A stretch of DNA of 9,842 nt, taken from positions 1 to 9,842 of the forward strand of contig CALHUZ010000014.1 in the NCBI GenBank assembly GCA_938039305.1, read 5' to 3'. Each line of letters starts with the position of its first letter. Position 1 is the first letter of the stretch. Below are positions 1-7,333 of this stretch, piece after piece. A program made the translations under genes and the position numbers. Source of the stretch: an uncultured Saprospiraceae bacterium (GTDB taxonomy: Bacteria > Bacteroidota > Bacteroidia > Chitinophagales > Saprospiraceae). The notes under the pieces were generated by a model, which worked only from the letters and a program-made list of their open reading frames with translations, did no database searches and had not been told where the DNA came from.

Positions 1-1
1 T

Positions 2-157
2 CTCAATTATGAGATTGGTCCGAGAAGAGAAGGCGATGTAATCGCCATATATGCTAACAATGAGTTGGCTAATAAGCGATTAGGTTGGGAACCTCAATAT
101 GGCATCGAAGAGATCATGCAGACCGCGTGGCTATGGGAGCAGAAGAGGCCTTACTAA
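2..157 (+). CDS. galE: UDP-glucose 4-epimerase, C-terminal end (5'-truncated by window)
   Basis: The window opens inside this gene, in the frame that starts at base 2; 51 codons and a TAA stop at 155-157 are visible. The peptide carries the C-terminal hallmarks of GalE, an NAD-dependent short-chain dehydrogenase/reductase that interconverts UDP-glucose and UDP-galactose in the cytoplasm. Seen in the sequence are the GPRREGDV motif, whose Arg-rich/GD element is part of the UDP-sugar binding site in GalE, then a YA...A...LGW segment, and a final AW.WE helix ending KRPY. These match the family end to end, so the C-terminus looks complete and undamaged. The Rossmann fold and the catalytic Ser/Tyr/Lys residues lie outside the window, so a related UDP-sugar epimerase (for example one acting on N-acetylated sugars) cannot be fully excluded. 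The next gene starts 173 bases downstream and is functionally unrelated. Confidence 0.9.
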   Translation, partial: LNYEIGPRREGDVIAIYANNELANKRLGWEPQYGIEEIMQTAWLWEQKRPY

Positions 158-186
158 ATAAGTCTCACCTTCAGAAATACCCTAAT

Positions 187-228
187 TATGTATTCAAATG
201 GACACTTAACGTATATGGTTAATACATA
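187..228. repeat. AT-rich inverted repeat downstream of galE
   Basis: TATGTATT (187-194) is exactly complementary to AATACATA (221-228), with a 26-base loop. A second overlapping pair, TATATG (212-217) and CATATA (225-230), shares the right arm, so the two pairings exclude each other. No T-run follows, so this is not a standard intrinsic terminator. In AT-rich spacer DNA such matches can arise by chance, so any function (galE mRNA 3' end or an operator) is unproven. Confidence 0.3.
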
Positions 229-260
229 TATCAATAGATAGTAATATCTTTACCACTCAA

Positions 261-277
261 GCTTCTTTCAAAGAAGC
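261..277. repeat. 17-base perfect palindrome in the leader of the C25 peptidase gene
   Basis: GCTTCTTT (261-268) and AAAGAAGC (270-277) are exact inverted copies around a single central C at 269. As RNA this could form a 7-bp stem with a TCA loop; as DNA it is a near-ideal dyad for a dimeric regulator. It lies 53 bases before the TTG start at 331. There is no following T-run, so it is unlikely to be an intrinsic terminator for galE. The rest of the 158-330 spacer shows only a weak -7-like box, TATCTTTA at 245-252 (7 of 8 to TANNTTTG), without a convincing -33 partner. Confidence 0.45.
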
Positions 278-330
278 GCCCACCCTGAGGTATTGCGTTC
301 CTACTCATTTTCGGATATAACCTCATTACT

Positions 331-3300
331 TTGATAAATACGTGGGCTAAGGCTGTCTTTTTTTTGATAGCATTGGTAACTTCTCTCAATTTATTTTCCC
401 AGATCGACCCTTCGCTATATGGTGATGAGTGGATCAACGATGACCAGTCGTACTTCAAGTTTGAAATAGGGAAAGAGGGCATCTATAGGATTTCTAAGGC
501 GGCCTTAGAAGCAGCAGGAATACCTGTCGCGGAAATTGCCGTTGATCAATTTCAACTTTTCACATTAGGTCAGGAGGTTGCACTGCGCATCACCTCGGAA
601 GATCGACTTAGTGATGATGATTACATAGAGTTTTACGCTACTGCAAATGATGGCAGTGTGGATGCTCTCTTATTCGATGATGCAGAAAGAGATCAGCTCA
701 ACCCTTTCATCAGTTTATATAGTCAGGACAAGCCATATTATCTGACATGGTCTTCGCAAGATGATGGCATCAGATATACAGAAATAGCTAATGGTATGAC
801 TGCCAACAGTCTACCGCCTAAAGAACCATACTATATACACCGAGAGATCATCACATATGATGAATTTCATCACAAACCATCTCACGACGGTCGAAACTTC
901 ATCAGGTACTCTTCAATGGATGAAAGTGAAGGTTATGGCAGCGAGCTTGCAGGATCAAGAACAATTGAAATACCAGTAGATAGACTTTCTTCATTTGGTG
1001 TCGACCCAAGGATTGTGATGCGAATGGGCACCAATGTGATCAGCCGCAACTGGTCTTTGTCTAATGAAATTAGAGAACTTCAAGTGATTCCTCAGCAAGG
1101 TTATGGTGTGGTTGATATAGACAGGAGATTCCCACTATCTGAATTGCGCGAAGGAAATTACCAGATCCACATCGATCCGATATCCGCAGAAAATCAAAAA
1201 CATACAATTGCACAGATAGAGTTACATTATCCAAGACGCTATGAGTTTGATGGAGAGGTGATGTTAAGCTTCATCCAGCAAGCTTCAATCATATCAAGAT
1301 ATATCGAGCTTAAGGGATTTGGCGGAAGCCAACCTATACTTTATAATATTACTGATCAGACTTACGTCACACCCGAGCAAGATGGGTCAACTATAGAGTT
1401 CGTCACATCGGCTGCTTCTAAGGAACACACTTGGATGCTAGTCGACATGGAAACTGGTGTTCAACAAATAGAAAATCTTCGCGCTGTTCCATTAAAGCCA
1501 AAGGCAGAAGTTGGAGCTTACCTTATCATATCTCATGAAGAGCTTATCAATTCTGGAGCGATAGACGCATATGCAGATTATCGTTCTTCAGATCTCGGAG
1601 GCAACTATGAAACTTCCATAATTGATATCGATGATTTAGTAGAGAGGTATGCCTACGGCATCGAAGGACATCCTATTGCGATTAAAAACTTCATGAAGTT
1701 TCTACAAGATCAAGAAGATCTACCTGACTATACTTTTCTAATTGGAAAGGGAAGAGAATATACAGAGATAAAAGAAGAGCAGGAGACACAAGCGCTAGTG
1801 CCTACATTTGGAATTCCAGGATCAGATAATCTTTATATGGCCTTTGATGGGTATCGACATCCCGTCAAACCTATAGGTAGGTTAGCTGCTCGAACAGCGG
1901 ATGATGTTATGAACTATCTTGATAAAATCAAGACCCATGAGATCAGACAAAATGAAGAACAAACTCAAGAATTTCAAGCTTGGAAAAAAGGAGTAATTCA
2001 TCTAAGTGGAGGTTCCGCTTCTAATCAATCTGCACTCTTTAGATTTCTAAATGATATGGGGGGCGTCATCAGCAACAATACATTTGGTGCAGATGTAAAA
2101 ACGTTTCGAAAGACATCAGCAGATCCACTTGAAAGAGCGACTACAGAAGCCATCATGACACAGATTGATAAGGGTGCCGCACTACTTACTTTCTTTGGTC
2201 ATTCAGCAGTTGGAACTTTTGATTTTAGTCTTGAAGATCCAAGTCAATATAGCAATGAAGGTCGAAATCCAATCATCCTATCACTCGGCTGTCACTCTGG
2301 AAACATACATACAAGAGCAGGAGGCATCAGTGAAGATTTTGTTTTAGAAAAAAACAAAGGAGCCATTGCTTTTATAGCTTCTTCAGGTACTGCCTACCCT
2401 GAACCACAATACTTCACAGGCATCAACCTTTATGATCTCATCGGAGGTGATATGTATGGTCTTCCTATAGGTGATATTCTACAGCGATCCTTAGAAGAAA
2501 GAACTAATAACCCTTCTGTATCCGTACAAACATTGATTGAGCAATTGACTTTACATGGCGATCCTGCTTATAGATTCGGATCTTTCGAAGGACCAGATTA
2601 TAGTGTTGATCAATCTTCTGTCACTGTAGAACCTGCTATCCTTAATGCTACGACACCTACGTTCACACTTACATTTGATGTGATTAATTTGGGTGCTTCA
2701 CGAGATGAAGTGTTAGATGTAGAAGTCATACATGTTTTGCCAGATGGTTCAGCAATTGATACCCAAATCATAACACTACCAGCTCCAAGATTCAATAGTA
2801 CAATTACAATCGAACTGGACAATCCTGGAGAAGGATGGATCGGAAGTAACCGGCTGCTGATAAACGTCGACCCTCAAGCTTCCATAGCCGAATATCCAAA
2901 TGAAAAAGCTGAACAAAACAATGAGCTCATCGATGCTAATGGAGAGTTAGGTACAGCCTTCTTTGTATTTGATAATAGTGCTAAGCCTATACTTCCAGAG
3001 AGTTTTGGTATTCATTCTGAAGATAAAATAATCTTAAGATCAGCTGTGAATAACGGACTTGATCCAGGAGGAACATTCATCATCCAAATAGATACTTCCG
3101 AGACTTTTGAAAGTCCATTCAAAAAAGAGATTGTCTTAGAAAATGAAACGAGCATCATAGAATGGAGTCCAGATATAGCCGTACTTGAAGGTGTCGTCTA
3201 CTATTGGCGAATAGCACCGATAAAAGAGAATGATCAATTGAAAGCAAGTAGATGGCAAAGTTCTTCTTTTATTCATTTGTCCGGACATGCTCCAGGGTGG

Positions 3301-5226
3301 AATCAAAGTCACTTTTATCAATGGAAGTATGACAATTATTACAAATTAATCCTTGATGAGACTTCACGCAATATGTCTTACGACAATCGCGAATGGGACG
3401 TCCGCATTAAAAATGAAATCCGTGACGAAGGCGACTTCTGGGTATATGTAAATAATACGCCTTGGGCGTCGCTAAACCCAAGAGGACTTAACTCTATGGT
3501 TTCCATTTTCGCTTGGGATCAAAAGGATGTCATATTTAAAAATAGCGGTAGCGATTTTGGAAGTATTCCATTTACTTCTGATGGATTTATCTATGATATG
3601 AATGCTCCAGAGGACGCAGACAATATTGTAAAATTACTTGATGCTATACCAGATGGCGCTCGTGTGTTTTTCCATACGATGCTTGAGAATGACACCACTT
3701 CATTAAATATTCCGTTTTGGTCGAAACCGACTTCTTCAGGTCCAAGCGTAATGGATCAGCTTGAGCTTCAAGGTGCTACACGTGTTAGAGATCTGATAGA
3801 AAGAGGAACGGTGCCTTATACATTCGTATATGACAAGGGGGTAGGTGCTGTTGTTGAAGATATAGCCAACAACATTTATGAAACTGTAGACCTTTCTTCT
3901 AAGGTTAAAACAATATGGGGAGATGGTTCTATAACATCCATTCCAATTAAGGCAAAAGGAAGATGGCTAAGACTAATGTGGTCGGAGCAGAAAGAAGCGA
4001 ATGATGACACTAGGCTATTAGTATTGGGCATCAAACCAGGGGGCAAAAAAGATACATTAAAATTTGTCACAGACGACTACGACGTCAACCTAACAAGTAT
4101 CAATCCTCAAGAATATCCAGAGATTGAACTCGTATACCAGACTGTTGATCCAACTGATAAGACTTCAGCCCAATTAGACTATTGGCGTGTTATCACAAAT
4201 GAACTACCGGATGCCGCTTTTTACTCTCAAACAGGACAGTTTGAGATAGTTGATACTTTGAATGCTGGTGAGAACCTATATCTTGATTTTGACTTAGTCA
4301 ACCTCACCGATGTAGGTCTTGAAGAACTACTTATAAAATACACCTTCATAGGAGAGGATTTTAAAGAGAAGGTTATCCTACAGAGGTCAGATAGACTTGA
4401 TGGCCTGGATACTATTCGTGTATCTGAGACCGTCTCAACGGACTTACTTTCTGGCAGCTATCAGGTAGTCATAGAGGTCAATCCTAATCAAGAACAGAAG
4501 GAACTATCCGCTTGCAATAATCTGGGATTCACAAAAATTTACGTGCGCCCAGATCTTCGCAATCCATTTTTAGATGTCACTTTTAATGGTCGACATATAG
4601 CGAATGGCGAACGAATAGATCCTAATACACAGATTACAGTTTCTTTGCTCGATGAAGGCGCCGCGATATTGCTGAATAACCCAAATGACTTTGATATCAA
4701 GCTTTATTATCCAGAGCTTTTAGAATGGAAAGCTAAGCCATCAGTTGATGGAGTCACATGGAAACCAGCTGAGACATTAGATGATAACAAAGCCATCTTT
4801 GAATTACAACCTGATCTGAATCAAGAAGGCATATACGTCTTGGAGGTACAAGCCAAAGATATTGCTGGAAATAAAGCAGGTAATCAAACTTATAGAATTT
4901 CATTTGAGATTGATTCTTCTACAAATATAGAACCGCTGGTTGTAAGTCCTAACCCAATGACTTCGATAACAGAATTCTCATATTATTTAGAATCTGACTT
5001 GATCCCAGACGACTTTGAATTAAGAATTTTCACGACACATGGAAAGCTCATTAAGACTGCCCGAAAGGAGGACTTTGGTGGTCTTAGAAAAGGTGTTAAT
5101 TCATTCTTGTGGGATGGAAGAAGTGACTATGGAAGTGAGGCACCACAGGGGTTATACTATTATGAAATATTCAATAATCTGGTCAGCCGTAAGGACAAAC
5201 CAAGAGGGAGTATTCTTAAGATATAG
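331..5226 (+). CDS. porU2: Gingipain-type (C25) cysteine peptidase, PorU2-like T9SS-associated protease
   Basis: This 1631-residue secreted protein is best read as a C25 cysteine peptidase of the PorU/PorU2 group. PorU itself is the T9SS sortase, which removes C-terminal signals from cargo at the cell surface. Residues 1-23 form a signal peptide with likely cleavage at S23/Q24. Residues 27-100 resemble the PorU N-terminus (YGDEWI, then GIYRIS). The C25 domain spans about 397-750, with catalytic candidates His624 (FFGHS) and Cys654 (LGCHSGN), and closes with LHGDPAYRFG (741-750). Downstream come a CARDB-like domain (756-866), an Fn3-like domain (886-1000), an ILEI/PANDER-like domain (about 1020-1195), a second CARDB-like domain (1291-1402), an Ig-like domain (1408-1525) and a FlgD/T9SS type A-like C-terminus (1535-1631; PNP, FLWDGRSD, GLYYYEI, ending SILKI). 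It is longer than P. gingivalis PorU (about 1160 residues) and no porV follows, which favours PorU2 over PorU. The start is TTG: the frame opens only after a TGA at 286-288 and has no upstream ATG or GTG. A cargo C25 protease is the main alternative. Confidence 0.8.
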   Translation: MINTWAKAVFFLIALVTSLNLFSQIDPSLYGDEWINDDQSYFKFEIGKEGIYRISKAALEAAGIPVAEIAVDQFQLFTLGQEVALRITSEDRLSDDDYIEFYATANDGSVDALLFDDAERDQLNPFISLYSQDKPYYLTWSSQDDGIRYTEIANGMTANSLPPKEPYYIHREIITYDEFHHKPSHDGRNFIRYSSMDESEGYGSELAGSRTIEIPVDRLSSFGVDPRIVMRMGTNVISRNWSLSNEIRELQVIPQQGYGVVDIDRRFPLSELREGNYQIHIDPISAENQKHTIAQIELHYPRRYEFDGEVMLSFIQQASIISRYIELKGFGGSQPILYNITDQTYVTPEQDGSTIEFVTSAASKEHTWMLVDMETGVQQIENLRAVPLKPKAEVGAYLIISHEELINSGAIDAYADYRSSDLGGNYETSIIDIDDLVERYAYGIEGHPIAIKNFMKFLQDQEDLPDYTFLIGKGREYTEIKEEQETQALVPTFGIPGSDNLYMAFDGYRHPVKPIGRLAARTADDVMNYLDKIKTHEIRQNEEQTQEFQAWKKGVIHLSGGSASNQSALFRFLNDMGGVISNNTFGADVKTFRKTSADPLERATTEAIMTQIDKGAALLTFFGHSAVGTFDFSLEDPSQYSNEGRNPIILSLGCHSGNIHTRAGGISEDFVLEKNKGAIAFIASSGTAYPEPQYFTGINLYDLIGGDMYGLPIGDILQRSLEERTNNPSVSVQTLIEQLTLHGDPAYRFGSFEGPDYSVDQSSVTVEPAILNATTPTFTLTFDVINLGASRDEVLDVEVIHVLPDGSAIDTQIITLPAPRFNSTITIELDNPGEGWIGSNRLLINVDPQASIAEYPNEKAEQNNELIDANGELGTAFFVFDNSAKPILPESFGIHSEDKIILRSAVNNGLDPGGTFIIQIDTSETFESPFKKEIVLENETSIIEWSPDIAVLEGVVYYWRIAPIKENDQLKASRWQSSSFIHLSGHAPGWNQSHFYQWKYDNYYKLILDETSRNMSYDNREWDVRIKNEIRDEGDFWVYVNNTPWASLNPRGLNSMVSIFAWDQKDVIFKNSGSDFGSIPFTSDGFIYDMNAPEDADNIVKLLDAIPDGARVFFHTMLENDTTSLNIPFWSKPTSSGPSVMDQLELQGATRVRDLIERGTVPYTFVYDKGVGAVVEDIANNIYETVDLSSKVKTIWGDGSITSIPIKAKGRWLRLMWSEQKEANDDTRLLVLGIKPGGKKDTLKFVTDDYDVNLTSINPQEYPEIELVYQTVDPTDKTSAQLDYWRVITNELPDAAFYSQTGQFEIVDTLNAGENLYLDFDLVNLTDVGLEELLIKYTFIGEDFKEKVILQRSDRLDGLDTIRVSETVSTDLLSGSYQVVIEVNPNQEQKELSACNNLGFTKIYVRPDLRNPFLDVTFNGRHIANGERIDPNTQITVSLLDEGAAILLNNPNDFDIKLYYPELLEWKAKPSVDGVTWKPAETLDDNKAIFELQPDLNQEGIYVLEVQAKDIAGNKAGNQTYRISFEIDSSTNIEPLVVSPNPMTSITEFSYYLESDLIPDDFELRIFTTHGKLIKTARKEDFGGLRKGVNSFLWDGRSDYGSEAPQGLYYYEIFNNLVSRKDKPRGSILKI

Positions 5227-5245
5227 ATCAAGCGAGTCTGATTAA

Positions 5246-5288
5246 CTCAAATGACAAAAAAATACATGCATTTCGTTATGCATTTGAG
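5246..5288. repeat. Overlapping inverted and direct repeats between the C25 peptidase gene and thrS
   Basis: CTCAAATG (5246-5253) is exactly complementary to CATTTGAG (5281-5288) across a 27-base loop. Inside lies a direct repeat, ATGCATTT at 5266-5273 and again at 5278-5285. Because ATGCAT is self-complementary, bases 5266-5271 can also pair with 5278-5283 in a small 6-bp hairpin. Bases 5281-5283 belong to both stems, so the outer and inner structures compete. No T-run follows on the + strand; a run of A at 5255-5262 precedes the inner hairpin, which on the - strand reads as hairpin plus T-run, but no gene points that way. It may mark the 3' end of the upstream mRNA or an operator next to the thrS promoter. 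Confidence 0.4.
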
Positions 5289-5317
5289 CCTAGGATTGCG
5301 GTGAGCGTGTATCTTTG
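5283..5317 (+). promoter_or_regulatory. Candidate Bacteroidota-type promoter for thrS-metG
   Basis: TATCTTTG at 5310-5317 is an exact match to the Bacteroidota -7 box TANNTTTG. A TTTG at 5283-5286 could serve as the -33 element, although the gap of 23 bases is slightly longer than the usual 19-21. Transcription would begin a few bases after 5317, giving an untranslated leader of roughly 75 bases before the thrS ATG. The possible -33 element overlaps the right arm of the inverted repeat at 5281-5288, so that structure or a protein bound there could affect this promoter. I saw no clear leader structure apart from a short TTTCGAAA palindrome at 5341-5348. Confidence 0.5.
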
Positions 5318-5389
5318 GCGATTATTTTCTGCAGACCTCGTTTCGAAAATATTTCACATTTAGTGGAAGCATTATAAAGAGATAATTTT

Positions 5390-5395
5390 AAGGAG
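5390..5395 (+). promoter_or_regulatory. Shine-Dalgarno-like site of thrS
   Basis: AAGGAG lies three bases before the ATG at 5399. It is the only strong Shine-Dalgarno-like sequence in front of a gene in this window; the C25 peptidase gene and metG lack one. The spacing is shorter than the 5-9 bases usually considered ideal. An in-frame TAG sits directly before the ATG (5396-5398), so no start further upstream in this frame is possible. Confidence 0.55.
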
Positions 5396-5398
5396 TAG

Positions 5399-7324
5399 AT
5401 GATCACAATAACTTTACCGGACGGAGCTACAAAGCAATACGATTCAGGTGCAACAGCGATGGATGTCGCTTTATCAATAAGCGAAGGTCTTGCACGTAAT
5501 GTGCTTGCTGCATCTATTGATGGCGAAGTAAGAGATGCGAATAGTCCAATCACCACTGATGCCAGTCTTCAACTTCATACTTGGAATGATGGAGCAGGTA
5601 AAGCTACTTTCTGGCATTCTTCAGCACACTTATTAGCTGAAGCGATTGAGGCGCTATATCCAGGAACAAAATTTGGCATAGGACCGGCTATTGAAAATGG
5701 CTTCTACTATGATATCGATACAGGAGACCATGTGCTCTCTTCTGATGACTTTAGCAAAATAGAAAAGAAGTTCAAAGAGTTGGCAAGTCAAAAAAATGAC
5801 TACGTCCGAACAGAAGTTTCTAAATCAGATGCAATCAAGTATTTCACTGAGAAGGATGATGAGTACAAGCTCGAACTTCTCGAAGGACTCGATGATGGAA
5901 ATATCACTTTCTATCAGCAAGGCGAATTCACTGATTTGTGCAGAGGGCCACACATACCTAATACAGGAAAAATAAAAGCAGTTAAGCTACTCGCGATAGC
6001 TGGAGCCTACTGGAGAGGAGATGAATCACGTAAGCAGATGACTCGTATATATGCGATCACGTTTCCAAAGCAAAAAGAACTCACGGCGCATCTTGAGATG
6101 CTCGAAGAAGCAAAGAAGCGAGATCATAGAAAGCTTGGTGCGGAGTTAGAATTATTCATGTTTTCTGAGAAGGTCGGGGCTGGTCTTCCTATATGGTTGC
6201 CTAAAGGCACGGCTTTGAGATCGCGCTTAGAAGACTTTCTAAAAAAGGAACAACTCAAGCGCGGGTATCAGCCAGTGATCACGCCGCACATAGCCAAAAA
6301 GGAACTTTATGTTACCTCTGGTCACTATGAAAAGTATGGAGAGGATTCTTTTCAGCCGATTAGCACACCAAGAGAAGGTGAAGAGTTTTTGCTGAAGCCG
6401 ATGAACTGTCCACACCATTGTGAGATATATGGGCACAAACCTCATTCTTACAAAGAGCTCCCGATTAGAATAGCAGAGTTCGGCACTGTTTATAGATATG
6501 AGCAAAGTGGAGAGTTACATGGACTAACTAGGGTTCGTTGTTTTACACAAGATGATGCGCATATCTTCTGTATGCCTGATCAACTTAAGACAGAGTTTTT
6601 AGATGTCTTAGATCTTACGATGCATGTCTTGAATAAGTTTGGATTCACCGATGTTGTCGCGCAGATATCACTACGTGATCCAGAAAATAAAGAGAAGTAT
6701 ATCGGTAGTGATGAGAATTGGGATAAAGCCGAAAGAGCTATTATAGAAGCAACGGCTGAGGTAGGTCTTGAGACTGTTACAGAACTCGGAGAGGCTGCAT
6801 TCTACGGACCGAAGTTAGACTTCATGGTGAAGGACGCACTGGGACGTAAATGGCAACTTGGTACAATACAAGTAGATTATAATCTCCCAGAGAGATTTGA
6901 ATTAGAATATATCGGATCCGATAATCAGACGCACAGACCTGTGATGATACACAGAGCGCCTTTTGGATCAATGGAAAGATTTATGGGAGTCTTAATAGAG
7001 CACTGTGCTGGAAAGTTTCCACTTTGGTTAACACCTGATCAGTTGGCTATCCTACCGATAAGTGATAACCAATTAGGTTGGGCCAATGAAGTAAAGACCG
7101 CACTAGGGCTTCATAATATTAGAGGATTTGTTGATGATCGAACAGAGTCTATAGGACGTAAGATCAGAGATACTGAATTGAAAAAAATCCCATACATGCT
7201 CATCATAGGTGAGAAGGAAGCAGAAGCTAAAACTGTTTCTTTAAGAAAACAAGGTGAGGGAGATCAAGGCTCTTTGAACCTTGATGAGTTTGTAAGTTTT
7301 TTCCAAAATCTATTGAGCTCTTAA
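5399..7324 (+). CDS. thrS: Threonyl-tRNA synthetase
   Basis: ThrRS (class II aminoacyl-tRNA synthetase) attaches threonine to tRNA-Thr in the cytoplasm. At 641 residues it has the full bacterial length and layout. The N-terminal TGS domain covers about 1-62. The editing domain, which removes mischarged serine, follows with H73-S-S-A-H77 and C181-RGP-H185. The catalytic core shows motif 2 around RIAEFGTVYRYEQSGELHG and the three zinc ligands that also bind threonine: Cys337 (KPMNC), His388 (DDAH) and His518 (MIHR). Motif 3 is at RAPFGSMERF, and the anticodon-binding domain fills about 540-641. All key residues are present, so the enzyme should be active and able to edit. The ATG is fixed by an in-frame TAG just before it and by the typical opening MITITLPDG. 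metG follows after 9 bases, so the two are probably cotranscribed. The infC-rpmI-rplT cluster that often follows thrS is absent here. Confidence 0.98.
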   Translation: MITITLPDGATKQYDSGATAMDVALSISEGLARNVLAASIDGEVRDANSPITTDASLQLHTWNDGAGKATFWHSSAHLLAEAIEALYPGTKFGIGPAIENGFYYDIDTGDHVLSSDDFSKIEKKFKELASQKNDYVRTEVSKSDAIKYFTEKDDEYKLELLEGLDDGNITFYQQGEFTDLCRGPHIPNTGKIKAVKLLAIAGAYWRGDESRKQMTRIYAITFPKQKELTAHLEMLEEAKKRDHRKLGAELELFMFSEKVGAGLPIWLPKGTALRSRLEDFLKKEQLKRGYQPVITPHIAKKELYVTSGHYEKYGEDSFQPISTPREGEEFLLKPMNCPHHCEIYGHKPHSYKELPIRIAEFGTVYRYEQSGELHGLTRVRCFTQDDAHIFCMPDQLKTEFLDVLDLTMHVLNKFGFTDVVAQISLRDPENKEKYIGSDENWDKAERAIIEATAEVGLETVTELGEAAFYGPKLDFMVKDALGRKWQLGTIQVDYNLPERFELEYIGSDNQTHRPVMIHRAPFGSMERFMGVLIEHCAGKFPLWLTPDQLAILPISDNQLGWANEVKTALGLHNIRGFVDDRTESIGRKIRDTELKKIPYMLIIGEKEAEAKTVSLRKQGEGDQGSLNLDEFVSFFQNLLSS

Positions 7325-7333
7325 ACTGACTCT

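Noticed and set aside
231..482. An 83-codon minus-strand frame across the peptidase leader and 5' end
   Set aside because: It overlaps the signal-peptide coding region of the peptidase, has no recognisable domain, and about 60% of it is antisense to a clearly real gene.
2165..2347. A 60-codon plus-strand frame inside the peptidase gene
   Set aside because: It lies wholly within the C25 catalytic region in another frame and looks like an out-of-frame shadow.
5039..5245. A 68-codon plus-strand frame overlapping the end of the peptidase gene
   Set aside because: The overlapped region codes for the conserved C-terminal domain in the main frame; the alternative product is Arg/Ser-rich with no domain.
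5290..5556. An 88-codon minus-strand frame across the thrS promoter region and start
   Set aside because: It is antisense to the conserved TGS domain of ThrRS and would cover the promoter candidate; no domain or own start signal was seen.
6239..6505. An 88-codon minus-strand frame within thrS
   Set aside because: It is antisense to the conserved ThrRS core, including the zinc-binding Cys region.
7325..7333. Possible separate promoter or terminator between thrS and metG
   Set aside because: The gap is 9 bases with no room for either element; cotranscription is the simpler reading.
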